NCBI GenBank assembly: GCA_014359885.1
Contig: JACIYN010000025.1
Location: 62,001 to 126,000, forward strand
Origin: Desulfacinum sp.
GTDB taxonomy: Bacteria; Desulfobacterota; Syntrophobacteria; Syntrophobacterales; DSM-9756
Direction of reading: 5' to 3'
DNA length: 64,000 nt
Shown here: piece by piece, positions 9,398-19,632 of the stretch
How positions within the stretch are numbered: the stretch's first letter is position 1
Layout: the number at the start of each line of letters is the position of its first letter
Translations under genes and position numbers: made by a program
The notes under the pieces: generated by a model
The model's database searches: none
The model's input: the letters and a program-made list of their open reading frames with translations, nothing else
Told to the model about the DNA's origin: nothing

Positions 9398-9877
9398 CTA
9401 TAACCTCACGATCTCGCCCTGAAGGGTCCTGCCCACCGTCAGGATGCCCAGGCTGCGGCCCGAACCCCTGCCGGAAAAAACCGATCCCGGATTGAAAAAG
9501 AGCTGTCCGCCTTCCCTTTCCACCAACGCCCGATGGGTGTGCCCGAAAAGGATCGCGTCCACGCCGTCGAACTCCCGGCGCAAGGCCTCTTTCAGGTCCC
9601 CGTAGAACCCGTACCCGTGGGTCATCCCGATGCGGAATCCCCCCACGCGGATCACCTGGCGCGCCGGAAGCTGCAGGCGCACCGCCATGTCATCCATATT
9701 CCCGCTGACACCTTCCAGGGGATATTGCTGGAGAAAGTTCCATACCGACGCGGAAGTCCAATCGCCCAGATGGATCACCCTGTCCGCATCACGGCAATAG
9801 TGGTCGCAGATGGATTCAAACTCCTCCGTGACCCGGTGCAGGTGTGTATCCGAAAAGACGACGATTTTCACGGCCAT
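9398..9877 (-). CDS. YfcE/MJ0936-type metallophosphoesterase
   Basis: A 159-residue calcineurin-like phosphodiesterase of the small YfcE/MJ0936 group. Metal-binding motifs occur in order: FSDTHLH, HLGDW, GNMDD (in place of GNCD), THGYGF and FGHTHR. The last part, FFNPGSVFSGRG, is also diagnostic. A start at ATG 9877 (MAVKIVVFSD) fits the family N-terminus; a TTG at 9901 would add eight residues, and neither has a clear Shine-Dalgarno. It heads the operon with the HIT and LapA-like genes. Members hydrolyse phosphodiesters in vitro; the physiological substrate is unknown. Confidence 0.88.
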   Translation of the reverse strand: MAVKIVVFSDTHLHRVTEEFESICDHYCRDADRVIHLGDWTSASVWNFLQQYPLEGVSGNMDDMAVRLQLPARQVIRVGGFRIGMTHGYGFYGDLKEALRREFDGVDAILFGHTHRALVEREGGQLFFNPGSVFSGRGSGRSLGILTVGRTLQGEIVRL

Positions 9878-9901
9878 GGGCTCCAGCTGGAAGGACCCCA
9901 A

Positions 9902-10333
9902 AAAATTCTTTTAATCCCAATGGTTAACAGGAACATATAACAGCCTCCCGGGAAAACACAAGGCATTTTTCCCGCAGCAGCCACCCAATGGGTGGATCCG
10001 GAAAGGTTGACGGGCGGGCTTAGAGCCCGCCCCCACAAAAAGCATTGTCGTTTGGAGTGGGGGCGAGGTCCAGTCCCGCCCGCCGGGAGTCTGTCCGAGA
10101 ACCCCTCGAACGGTCCCTCCCACGTATGTGGGAGCCTAACGATTATGGCGAAGCTCGCCCCCGCATGGGTGAAAGAAGGAACCCAAAAGCATCTTTTGCA
10201 GGATCTGGCTTGTCGGAGATCCGACGGCCCCGAGGCCGCTCCTGCTGTAGGGGCGAATGATTATTCGCCCCTACAGGCCGCGCGCACGAACAGGGCAAGC
10301 TCCCGTTTCATAGAAAGAGGGAACTGGAAAATC
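9902..10333. repeat. Repeat-rich intergenic region
   Basis: A 430-base gap with no credible gene. It contains a hairpin GGGCGGGCT/AGCCCGCCC (10012-10032), a block at 10130-10180 (CCTAACGATTATGG, then CCCCGCATGGGTGAAAGAAG) related to the gaps at 34.55 and 44.87 kb, and a 14-bp perfect inverted repeat at 10245-10276. These elements recur elsewhere in the window and look like dispersed non-coding repeats. Confidence 0.75.
10245..10276. repeat. REP-like palindrome, full copy
   Basis: Arms CTGTAGGGGCGAAT and ATTCGCCCCTACAG with loop GATT. The same core recurs at 21986-21999 (half copy) and 23968-23993 (full copy, opposite orientation), on either side of the group II intron. Related palindromes lie at 24264-24293 and 15981-16006. 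Confidence 0.85.
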
Positions 10334-11068
10334 TCAGGGCACGGTGAGCTCCACGGCTCCCCAGGCGGCCAGTTTGTCCCCGCAGATCGCCAGAGCCCCC
10401 TCCACCCCCGGAATGCCTCGCACCCAATCCATGGCCGGATCCAGATCTTCGGGACGTCGAATCCGGTTTCCCAGGGCCGTGGCGCAGGCATCCGCCAGGG
10501 CCGCATCCTTGGCCAGCACCGTGGCGGCATCGGCCCGGCCCAGGCTCAACGAGTGCCCGATGGAAGCGGACGAGGTGCACACGGCCCATGGAAAGGTGTC
10601 CGCGGGCAAACGGATGGCGAGGGAATCCCGAAAGGGGGAATGTTCGCCCGGGTAGATGGAAACCACCAGCTCTTCGGAGGCCATGAGGTAGCAGTCGCCG
10701 CCGTTTTCCACCAGGACCGACGGGCTCCAACGGCTCAATCGCTCGGCCACGGCCTGGGCGATGGCCCCCGCCACGGCCGCCATGGGCCCCACGCCGGCCG
10801 CCCGACCGGCCCGGATCATGGCCTGCACCAGCGGCGGAGCCAGGGGATCCTCCTCCAAGGGCTCCAGGGCGTGCAGGAAGCGGGGGGCGGAAGCGATGTA
10901 TTTTTCCAGCTGACGCCGAAAGGAAATCACCAGGTCGTGGGCCGGTCGGGTCAGGTCCGCCTGGGCGCGGATCCACAGATCGGTCTGCTCCACCCGCACC
11001 TGAAACACGTACCATCCACGGCTTTTGTGATGATAGCGGTAGAAGCGCTCCGCTGACCGGCGGTCCAT
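10334..11068 (-). CDS. UPF0280 family protein
   Basis: A 244-residue protein of the UPF0280 family, which is distantly related to the flavin transferase ApbE. Recognisable parts are the start FYRYHHKSRGWYVFQVRVEQTDL, the Gly/Ala-rich GVGPMAAVAGAIAQ, the segment SVLVENGGDCYL, and PFAVCTSSASIGHSLSLGRADA (here with WAVCTSSASIGHS). The family is found in methanogens and many Desulfobacterota; no reaction is established to my knowledge. The gene starts one base after the guaA stop codon, so it is probably the third gene of a guaB-guaA operon. Confidence 0.85.
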   Translation of the reverse strand: MDRRSAERFYRYHHKSRGWYVFQVRVEQTDLWIRAQADLTRPAHDLVISFRRQLEKYIASAPRFLHALEPLEEDPLAPPLVQAMIRAGRAAGVGPMAAVAGAIAQAVAERLSRWSPSVLVENGGDCYLMASEELVVSIYPGEHSPFRDSLAIRLPADTFPWAVCTSSASIGHSLSLGRADAATVLAKDAALADACATALGNRIRRPEDLDPAMDWVRGIPGVEGALAICGDKLAAWGAVELTVP

Positions 11069-11069
11069 G

Positions 11070-12626
11070 CTATTCCCATTCGATGGTGCTGGGCGGCTTG
11101 GAAGAAATATCGTAGACGACCCGGTTCACGCCGGCCACCTCGTTGATGATGCGGTTGGAGATGCGGGCCATGAGCTGATAGGGCATCCGAGCCCAGTCGG
11201 CCGTCATGGCGTCCACGCTCTCCACGGCCCGCAGCGCCACCACCTGCTCGTAGGTCCGTTCATCGCCCATGACGCCCACGGAACGAACGGGCAGCAGGAC
11301 GGCAAAGGCCTGCCACACCCGGTCGTACCAATTGGCCGCCTCCAGCTCCTCCAACACGATGGCGTCGGCTTCCCGTAGGATCCTGAGCCGTTCGGGGGTG
11401 ACCTCGCCGATGATCCGGATGGCCAGCCCGGGTCCGGGGAAGGGATGGCGCATGATGATGCGCTCGGGCAGGCCCAGTTCCCGGCCCACCATGCGCACTT
11501 CGTCCTTGAAGAGTTCGCGCAGAGGCTCGATGAGTTCCAATTGCATCCGCTCCGGCAGCCCGCCCACGTTGTGGTGGGTCTTGATGGTGGCCGAAGGCCC
11601 CTTGAAGGACACACTTTCGATCACGTCCGGATAGAGGGTTCCCTGGGCCAGGTAGCGGGTGCCTTCCAGTTTGGCGGCCTCTTTTTCGAAGACCTCGATG
11701 AAGAGGTTTCCGATGATCTTGCGCTTCTGCTCGGGATCCGTCACCCCCTGCAGACGGCCCAGGAAGAGGTCGGTAGCGTCCACCGTCACCAGATTGATCT
11801 CGAAATGATCCCGGAAGACCCGCTCCACCGTCTCCGCCTCGCCCTTGCGAAGCAGCCCGTTGTTGACGAAGATGCACTGGAGCTGATCCCCGATGGCCTT
11901 GTGGAGCAGCACCGCCACCACGGAAGAATCCACGCCGCCGCTCAGGGCGCACAACACGCGGTCCCGACCCACCCTGTCCCGCACGGCCTCGATGCTGGAT
12001 TCCACGAAGCTCTTCATGGTCCACGTGGGCTTGCAGCGGCAGATCTGGAAGAGGAAGTTGTCCAGCAGGGTCCGGCCGCAGGGCGTATGGGCCACTTCCG
12101 GGTGGAACTGCACGGCATAGATGGATCGTTCCACGTCCGCCATGGCGGCCACCGGGGAGTTGTCGCTGTGGGCCAGGGTGCGGAACCCCGGGGGCAGGGA
12201 GAGGATGCGGTCCCCGTGGCTCATCCACACCCGCACGTCCTCCCTTTCGATGTCCTGAAACAGCACGGTGGGCTCGTCCACCTGCAGAACCGCCGGGCCG
12301 TATTCGCGCTGCTCGGCCTTTTCCACGCGCCCCCCCAGCAGGTGGGCCAGCAACTGCATGCCGTAGCAGATCCCCAGGACCGGAACCCCCAATTCAAAGA
12401 GCTCCTTATCCACCATCGGGGCATCGGGGTCATGCACGCTGGAAGGCCCCCCGGACAGGACGATGCCCTTGGGGGCAAAGGCCCGCACCGACGACGGATC
12501 CATGGTGCAGGGATGAATCTCGCAATACACGTGGCTTTCCCGGATGCGCCGGGCGATCAACTGCGTGTATTGGGATCCGAAGTCGAGGATAAGGATTCTG
12601 TCCTTGTGAAGATGGTCCCAGTCCAT
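11070..12626 (-). CDS. guaA: GMP synthase (glutamine-hydrolysing)
   Basis: GuaA converts XMP to GMP with ATP and the amide of glutamine. The 518-residue protein has an N-terminal class I glutamine amidotransferase domain with catalytic Cys in [15 protein letters not shown] and catalytic His in [10 protein letters not shown]. The ATP pyrophosphatase domain has the PP-loop [12 protein letters not shown]. The C-terminal dimer domain ends with the usual KPPSTIEWE. It follows guaB by about 20 bases and precedes the UPF0280 gene by one base. Length and order are standard. Confidence 0.98.
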   Translation of the reverse strand: MDWDHLHKDRILILDFGSQYTQLIARRIRESHVYCEIHPCTMDPSSVRAFAPKGIVLSGGPSSVHDPDAPMVDKELFELGVPVLGICYGMQLLAHLLGGRVEKAEQREYGPAVLQVDEPTVLFQDIEREDVRVWMSHGDRILSLPPGFRTLAHSDNSPVAAMADVERSIYAVQFHPEVAHTPCGRTLLDNFLFQICRCKPTWTMKSFVESSIEAVRDRVGRDRVLCALSGGVDSSVVAVLLHKAIGDQLQCIFVNNGLLRKGEAETVERVFRDHFEINLVTVDATDLFLGRLQGVTDPEQKRKIIGNLFIEVFEKEAAKLEGTRYLAQGTLYPDVIESVSFKGPSATIKTHHNVGGLPERMQLELIEPLRELFKDEVRMVGRELGLPERIIMRHPFPGPGLAIRIIGEVTPERLRILREADAIVLEELEAANWYDRVWQAFAVLLPVRSVGVMGDERTYEQVVALRAVESVDAMTADWARMPYQLMARISNRIINEVAGVNRVVYDISSKPPSTIEWE

Positions 12627-12645
12627 GGCATCCGCCCTTCCTTAG

Positions 12646-14184
<1,539 letters not shown>

Positions 14185-15231
14185 TTAATCCCATTTGATT
14201 TCCCATGTCAAGGGAACGCCTCCCGTCCCGAACCGGGGGACCTGCCGGGTGATGCCGTCCAGCAGAAGCCCTTCCAACAGGCCGGCGTCGGTGACGATCA
14301 ATTGCTCGGCTTCGAAGGCCGCCAGGATCTCCTCCACAATGAGGGCTCCCCCCAGGATGATGTCTTCGCGGCCGGCTTCCAGGCCCGGAATGCGGCGCCT
14401 CTGCTCCAGGCTCATGGCCGAAAGCCGCTCCACCGTCCGGCATACCCACGAGGCGGAAAGCCTCTGGTTGTTGATGCGATACGGGACATAGTCCCTCATG
14501 CCGAGGTGCATGGCCGCAAGCGTGGTCACCGTGCCCGCGGTTCCCACCGGCACCGGCCACCGGCCCGGTCGGTGGCCCATGGCGGACTTCACCGCCCGGC
14601 ACACCGGGCCCAGAAGGTCCCGGACGTGGCGGCGCGCCTTGCGGAGCGCCTCGGGCGGAGCCGGAGCCCTTTCCAGGAATTGCTGGGTCAGGACGGCCGC
14701 CCCCACGAAGAGGCTGGTGGTCCAGCAGGGAGCTTGATCCCCCGGCAGGGTCAGGCTGAACTCGGTGGAGCTCCCCCCCAGGTCGAAGGCCAGGAGGGGA
14801 CCTTCCGGTCTTTCGAGGACGCCCAGCATCCCGCGAAGAGACAGAAGCGCCTCTTCATCTTCCGTCAGGACCGGCACCTGGAGTCCCGTGACTTCGGCCG
14901 CACGGCGAAGGAAGTCCCGCCCGTTGACGGCCTTTCGCACCACGCCCGTGGCGCCGGCCCGGATCGTCCGGGGCCGGAAAGCCTCCACCCGTTCCGCCAC
15001 CCCCTGAAGGATGGAAAGGGCCCGGGCCATGGCCTCCCGGGAAAGGCCCGACGGTTCCGCGTAATCCTTCGCCAGGCGGGCGATGTGCCGTTCCTGGAGG
15101 ATCGGCGCCAGCACACCCGGCTCCGGAACCTTCGCCACCAGCACCCTTATGGTGTGGGACCCCACGTCCAGAGCGGCATGGCACGGACTGGAATCGGCCG
15201 AGTCGGGGGCATTCCGGAGATTCGCGCCCAT
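14185..15231 (-). CDS. Ppx/GppA-family phosphatase
   Basis: A 348-residue member of the exopolyphosphatase / pppGpp phosphatase family, ASKHA fold. Phosphate-binding segments are ALDVGSHTIRVLVA at the start and LLAFDLGGSSTEFSL in the second half of the first domain; VGTAGTVTTLAAM is the adenosine-motif region, as in other members. It lacks the C-terminal HD-like domain of long E. coli Ppx, so it is the short form. It could act on polyphosphate, on pppGpp, or on both. The ATG at 15231 is chosen because the conserved fold begins about 16 residues later; an upstream start would add an unconserved tail. Confidence 0.88.
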   Translation of the reverse strand: MGANLRNAPDSADSSPCHAALDVGSHTIRVLVAKVPEPGVLAPILQERHIARLAKDYAEPSGLSREAMARALSILQGVAERVEAFRPRTIRAGATGVVRKAVNGRDFLRRAAEVTGLQVPVLTEDEEALLSLRGMLGVLERPEGPLLAFDLGGSSTEFSLTLPGDQAPCWTTSLFVGAAVLTQQFLERAPAPPEALRKARRHVRDLLGPVCRAVKSAMGHRPGRWPVPVGTAGTVTTLAAMHLGMRDYVPYRINNQRLSASWVCRTVERLSAMSLEQRRRIPGLEAGREDIILGGALIVEEILAAFEAEQLIVTDAGLLEGLLLDGITRQVPRFGTGGVPLTWEIKWD

Positions 15232-15344
15232 TGTTGTCTTTTGACTCCCGTTGTGCTCTCTTAATCCAGAGGGGATCGGCTCCGGCAGCCGAAATCCGTC
15301 CCGGCAAGAGGCCTCCAAACACACTTCATCACAGAAGGAGAGGG

Positions 15345-15965
15345 ATGCCTATGATCCTGGAAATCAATCCCCAACACCCGGAACCGCGTAAGATCAAACA
15401 GGTTGCGGACATCTTAGCCAAAGGAGGGATCATCGCCTACCCCACGGATACCTATTACGGGATTGGATGCGACCTGTTCAACAAGCAGGCCATCGAAAAG
15501 ATCTACCAACTGAAGCGCCGGTCCCCTCATCAGCCCTTCAGCTTCATCTGCAGCGACCTCAAGAACATCAGCGAATACGCCCAGGTGACCAACTACGCCT
15601 ACAAGACCATGAAGCGGCTCCTGCCCGGCCCCTACACCTTCATCCTGGAAGGTTCCCGGCTGGTGCCCCGCATCATGCTCACCAAGAGAAAGGCGGTGGG
15701 CATCCGGGTGCCCGACCATCCCATCTGCCTGGCCATCGTCCGGGAGCTGGGCCATCCCGTCATCAGCACCAGCGCCACCGACCCCGAAGACGGCCGCATC
15801 CTGGAAACCCCCCGTGAGATCCGGGACGTGCTGGGGCATTCCCTGGATCTGATCGTGGACGGAGGCCCCGTGCCCGGCCGTCCCTCCAGCGTGATTTCCC
15901 TCATCGAGGATGCCCCCGAAGTCCTCCGCGAGGGCAGCGGCGACGTGGAAATCTTCCAGACCTGA
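15345..15965 (+). CDS. Sua5/YciO/YrdC family protein (threonylcarbamoyl-AMP synthase type)
   Basis: A 206-residue protein of the YrdC fold. Family members make threonylcarbamoyl-AMP for the t6A modification of tRNA, but the spacing KRRSPHQPFSFICSDL and overall length resemble the YciO subgroup, whose substrate is less certain. Conserved parts are IIAYPTDTYYGIGCD, the KR-rich substrate segment, VGIRVPDHP and STSATDPEDG. The start ATG 15345 follows GAAGGAGAGGG closely; a second ATG six bases on has a better Shine-Dalgarno distance. The gene is divergent from the Ppx/GppA gene and is followed by a hairpin (15981-16006). Confidence 0.88.
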   Translation: MPMILEINPQHPEPRKIKQVADILAKGGIIAYPTDTYYGIGCDLFNKQAIEKIYQLKRRSPHQPFSFICSDLKNISEYAQVTNYAYKTMKRLLPGPYTFILEGSRLVPRIMLTKRKAVGIRVPDHPICLAIVRELGHPVISTSATDPEDGRILETPREIRDVLGHSLDLIVDGGPVPGRPSSVISLIEDAPEVLREGSGDVEIFQT

Positions 15966-15980
15966 AAAAGCGGCAAATCG

Positions 15981-16006
15981 TGGGGGCGAAAAACCTTTCG
16001 CCCCCA
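15981..16006. repeat. Palindrome related to the dispersed REP-like family
   Basis: Arms TGGGGGCGAAA and TTTCGCCCCCA with a four-base loop AACC. It lies between two convergent genes. There is no T-run on either side, so it may stop or stabilise transcripts without being a standard terminator. Confidence 0.65.
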
Positions 16007-16057
16007 TAACCTTTCCGCCCCTCGCGGTCCGGCAGCATCGTTCGGCATCACGGCCCG

Positions 16058-16945
16058 TCAGGGCGACAGGATCAGCTGATAACGAAGGGGGCTCAGGGCG
16101 GGGTCGAGAGTCTCACGGATTCCTTCAAGTCCGCTCTTTCCCAGAATCCATTCCAAGAGCGAAGGCCGTTTCTTTTCCGCATAGACCACGTGGGGCTCTC
16201 CCGGGATGCCTCCCAGTTCCGCCGCCTTGGCCACCGCATCCTGGAAGTTTCCCAGCTCGTCCACCAGCTTCCACGTGAGCGCGGCCTCTCCCGACAGGAT
16301 CCTCCCGTCCGCGATGCGCCGCACGTGCTCCTCGTCCAGGCCGCGCCCCCGCGCCACGTCCCGAATGAACTGGGCGTGCATGGCATCCATGGTCTCCTGG
16401 AGCAAAGCCCGTTCCTCTTCGGTCATTTCCCGTCCGGGATTGCCCACGTCCTTGAATCGGCCGCTCTTGATGGTCACCGTCCGGTATCCCACCTTCTCAA
16501 AGAGCGAGGCCAGGTTGGGCAGATGGGCCACCACCCCGATGCTTCCGGTGAGCGTTCCCGGGTTGGCGATGATGTAACGGGCGCCGCACGCCACGTAGTA
16601 GCCCCCGGAAGCCGCCACGCCGCCCAAGGAAGCCACCACGGGCTTTTCCTCGTCCGTCCTTCGCACTTCCCGATAGATCTCCTGGCTGGCCCCCACCCCT
16701 CCGCCGGGGGATTCGATGCGCACCACGATGGCCCGGACGTTGGGATCCCTGCGAAAGGAGACCAGGGACTCCAGAGTCGGCCGGGCATCCCTGATCATTC
16801 CGTCCACCTCCACCACCCCCACCCGGTTGGGCGATGCGGTCAGGTCCCAGTCGGCGGGAGCGAACCACACCAGGAGAGCGGCAAAAGGGAAGAGGAAGAT
16901 GACCAGGAGTACAATCAGAAACCAGAAGAGCTTCCGCACCTTCAT
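16058..16945 (-). CDS. sppA: Signal peptide peptidase SppA, short form
   Basis: A 295-residue membrane-anchored serine protease (family S49) that degrades cleaved signal peptides. One N-terminal membrane helix (LFWFLIVLLVIFLFPFAALLVWF) anchors it with the catalytic domain outside. The nucleophile is in GVAASGGYYVA (Ser113), and the general-base lysine lies in the segment TIKSGRFKDVG (about 158-168). The length fits the single-domain type, not the double-length E. coli enzyme. The gene follows rpsA on the same strand but two terminators lie between them, so it may have its own promoter. Confidence 0.93.
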   Translation of the reverse strand: MKVRKLFWFLIVLLVIFLFPFAALLVWFAPADWDLTASPNRVGVVEVDGMIRDARPTLESLVSFRRDPNVRAIVVRIESPGGGVGASQEIYREVRRTDEEKPVVASLGGVAASGGYYVACGARYIIANPGTLTGSIGVVAHLPNLASLFEKVGYRTVTIKSGRFKDVGNPGREMTEEERALLQETMDAMHAQFIRDVARGRGLDEEHVRRIADGRILSGEAALTWKLVDELGNFQDAVAKAAELGGIPGEPHVVYAEKKRPSLLEWILGKSGLEGIRETLDPALSPLRYQLILSP

Positions 16946-16962
16946 GACGGCCTCCCCTTAAA

Positions 16963-16997
16963 AAGGAGCACCCGGCTCGAAGGCTCAAGCCGGGTGC
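16963..16997 (-). terminator. Second terminator between rpsA and sppA
   Basis: A perfect 10-bp inverted repeat (GCACCCGGCT at 16968-16977, AGCCGGGTGC at 16988-16997). Read on the minus strand it is followed by TCCTTTTTAA. It lies about 20 bases before the sppA start codon. Confidence 0.75.
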
Positions 16998-17018
16998 ATG
17001 GTGAAGGGGTCCGAATGG

Positions 17019-17046
17019 AAAAAAGGCGGTGACGGCGCACCGCCTT
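17019..17046 (-). terminator. rpsA terminator
   Basis: On the minus strand AAGGCGGTG and CACCGCCTT pair around CGCCGT, then run into TTTTT. It starts five bases after the rpsA stop codon, so it is the expected rho-independent terminator. Confidence 0.85.
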
Positions 17047-17051
17047 CGGGA

Positions 17052-18836
17052 TCAATCGTCGGAGTTTTCGGCGTTCTGCAAGGCGGCCAGCTCGCCCTTG
17101 AGCAATTCGCCCAGATTGGACGTGGCGGCCCTGGCGTTGTTCATGTAGTCCCGGTAATCGGACCGGTCCTCCTGCTCCTCGGCCTTCTTGATGGAAAGGC
17201 CGATCTTTCGTTCCTTGGGGGAGATGTTGATCACCTTGGCCGTCACCCGATCTCCCACCTTGTATTCGTCGTTGGGGCTCTTCACCTTGTCCTTGCTGAT
17301 TTCGGACACGTGGACCAGGCCTTCGATCCCTTCCTCCAGCTCCACGAACAGACCGAAGTCCGTCACGTTGGTCACCGGGCCGGTGATCACGCTGCCCACG
17401 GGATAGCGCTGAGGCACGCTTTCCCACGGATCGGGCTGGAGCTGCTTGATCCCCAGCGAGAACCGCTCGTTCTCCTTGTCGATATTGAGGACGATGGCCT
17501 GGACTTCCTGACCCTTCTTGTAGACTTCCGAAGGATGACGGATGCGCTTGGTCCAGGAGATGTCGGAAATGTGCACCAAGCCGTCGATCCCCTCGTCGAT
17601 CCCGATGAAGATGCCGAAGTCGGTGATGTTCTTGATCTTGCCGGAAATCACCGTCCCCACGGGGTACTTGTCGGCGATCACATCCCACGGGTTGGGCTCG
17701 AGCTGCTTGATGCCCAGGGAGATACGCTTCCGGTCGGGATCGATGCTCAGGATCACCGCTTCCACCTCGTCGCCCACGCTCAGGATCTTGGACGGATGGC
17801 GGACCTTGCGGGTCCAGGACATCTCGGAGACATGAATGAGACCTTCGATGCCCTCTTCGATCTCCACGAACGCGCCATAATCAGTGAGGCTGACCACCTT
17901 GCCGATCACCTTGGTGCCCACCGGGTATTTTTCGGCCGCGTTGGTCCACGGGTCGGGCTGGAGCTGCTTGAGGCCCAGGGAAACCCTCTCGTTTTCCCGG
18001 TCGAAATGGAGCACCTTCACCTGGATGGTGTCCCCGATCTGGCACATCTCGGAAGGATGGCCCACCCGGCCCCAACTCATGTCGGTGATGTGCAGCAGGC
18101 CGTCGATGCCCCCCAGGTCCACGAACACCCCGTAGTCGGTGATGTTCTTGACCACGCCTTCCATGACCTTGCCTTCTTCCAGAACGGCCAGGGTCTTGGC
18201 CTTCTGCTCCTCGCGCTCCTTTTCCAGGATCACGCGGCGGGACAAAACCACGTTGCGGCGCTTCTTGTTGTACTTGAGGATCTTGAACTCGAAGGTCTTG
18301 CCGATCAGAGAATCCAGGTTACGCACGGGGCGAAGGTCCACCTGGGACCCCGGCACGAAGGCCTGGATGCCGATATCCACGGCCAGGCCGCCCTTCACGC
18401 GGGAGACCACCCGTCCCTCGATGACGCCGTCCTCGTTGTAAATGCGGCTGATATCGTCCCAGACCTTTATCTTTTCAGCTTTCTCCTTGGAGAGAAAGAT
18501 CGTTCCTTCGTCGTCGTCGTGGTATTCGAGCAACACGTCCACCTCATCGCCGATGCCGACCATGAGGTTTCCTTCCTCATCCCGGAATTCGGCAATGGGA
18601 ATTTCACCTTCGGACTTGTAGCCGATGTCCACCATCACATAGTCGTCCGAAATCTGGACGACCCGCCCGCGCACCACCTCGCCCTCCTGGATGTTCCCGA
18701 AGCTCTGCTCATACAGGGCCTCGAAGGACATTTCCTCCATGTCCTCGGGATCCATCCCGGCGGCGCGGTCCGCTATCGGGCTTTCCGTTTCATGGTACTG
18801 GTTGTCAAAAGTTTCGTTGGTGTCTTTCGTGGTCAT
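17052..18836 (-). CDS. rpsA: 30S ribosomal protein S1
   Basis: S1 binds mRNA and helps it onto the 30S subunit. The protein of about 594 residues contains six S1 (OB-fold) repeats. Repeats 3-6 are very alike, each with a VGTVI/VGTKV strand, a TDFGIFIGI or TDYGAFVEI core, GLVHISDISW or GLIHVSEMSW, and an ISLGIKQLEPNPW end. The start ATG at 18836 (MTTKDTNETFD) gives a normal short leader; an upstream in-frame start would add 15 residues without similarity. A good sigma-70 promoter sits at 18904-18932, so rpsA can be transcribed apart from cmk. Strong terminators follow. Confidence 0.97.
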   Translation of the reverse strand: MTTKDTNETFDNQYHETESPIADRAAGMDPEDMEEMSFEALYEQSFGNIQEGEVVRGRVVQISDDYVMVDIGYKSEGEIPIAEFRDEEGNLMVGIGDEVDVLLEYHDDDEGTIFLSKEKAEKIKVWDDISRIYNEDGVIEGRVVSRVKGGLAVDIGIQAFVPGSQVDLRPVRNLDSLIGKTFEFKILKYNKKRRNVVLSRRVILEKEREEQKAKTLAVLEEGKVMEGVVKNITDYGVFVDLGGIDGLLHITDMSWGRVGHPSEMCQIGDTIQVKVLHFDRENERVSLGLKQLQPDPWTNAAEKYPVGTKVIGKVVSLTDYGAFVEIEEGIEGLIHVSEMSWTRKVRHPSKILSVGDEVEAVILSIDPDRKRISLGIKQLEPNPWDVIADKYPVGTVISGKIKNITDFGIFIGIDEGIDGLVHISDISWTKRIRHPSEVYKKGQEVQAIVLNIDKENERFSLGIKQLQPDPWESVPQRYPVGSVITGPVTNVTDFGLFVELEEGIEGLVHVSEISKDKVKSPNDEYKVGDRVTAKVINISPKERKIGLSIKKAEEQEDRSDYRDYMNNARAATSNLGELLKGELAALQNAENSDD

Positions 18837-18903
18837 GTAGCTCACTACCCCCTTGTCAGGATTCGACCCATGGCTCGGCATGGGTCCTTCTTACTGGCAG
18901 GGC

Positions 18904-18932
18904 AATCTAGCAGACCCCTATGCCGTTGACAA
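18904..18932 (-). promoter_or_regulatory. Sigma-70 promoter for rpsA
   Basis: On the minus strand TTGTCA (18932-18927) and TAGATT (18909-18904) are separated by 17 bases. It lies in the short cmk-rpsA gap, about 70 bases before the rpsA start codon. Confidence 0.65.
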
Positions 18933-18939
18933 TGCAAAT

Positions 18940-19629
18940 TTATGAAGACCCTTCCCGTTTTCCCGCTTTTTTCCTTGCTTCGGATGCCAAACGCGCCAGT
19001 TGTTCCACCACCCGGTCGATGGAAAGGTCGGAAGTATCCACAATAATCGCCCCTTCTCCGGGCCTGAGGGGGGCCAAGGACCGTTGGGAGTCGGCGGCGT
19101 CCCTTTCCTGGATCTGGCGCAAAATCTCTTCCAAATCCGCCGACAGGCCTTTTTGCCGGTATTCCGCCCAGCGTCTTTCGGCCCGCACCCGGTCGGAAGC
19201 GGTGAGAAAGACCTTGAGTTCCGCGTCCGGGAAGACCACGGTGGTCATGTCCCGTCCTTCCACCACCACATCCCGGCCTCGGGCCAGATCGCGCTGCAGG
19301 CGGGTGAGAAAGTCCCGGACCGGACGCCGCTGGGAAACGAGGGATGCCGTGCGGGAAACGGACGGGGTACGGATTTCATCCCCCAGGGGTTTTCCCTGCC
19401 AGTAGACGGCCAGGCCCTCGCCTTCCATGCGGAATTCCAGGGGGAGTGCAGCCAGTTCCGAGGAGATCCGCTCATCGGGCGCGTCGGCCATCCCGCGCTT
19501 GTCCAGGGCCCAGGCCACGGCCCGGTACATGGCGCCGGTGTCCAGGTAAACGGCCCCCAGAGCCTTGGCCAAACGGCGGCAGACCGTGCTCTTTCCCGCC
19601 CCGGCGGGACCGTCCACTGCGATCACCAT
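18940..19629 (-). CDS. cmk: Cytidylate kinase
   Basis: Cmk phosphorylates CMP and dCMP with ATP. The 229-residue protein starts with the P-loop MVIAVDGPAGAGKSTVCRRLA, has LDTGAMYRAVAW and the substrate segment VVVEGRDMTTVVFPDAELKVFL, and a lid with ERRWAEYRQKG. The gene starts three bases after the hisC stop codon and precedes rpsA, the order often seen in proteobacteria. Confidence 0.97.
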   Translation of the reverse strand: MVIAVDGPAGAGKSTVCRRLAKALGAVYLDTGAMYRAVAWALDKRGMADAPDERISSELAALPLEFRMEGEGLAVYWQGKPLGDEIRTPSVSRTASLVSQRRPVRDFLTRLQRDLARGRDVVVEGRDMTTVVFPDAELKVFLTASDRVRAERRWAEYRQKGLSADLEEILRQIQERDAADSQRSLAPLRPGEGAIIVDTSDLSIDRVVEQLARLASEARKKAGKREGSS

Positions 19630-19632
19630 CGA

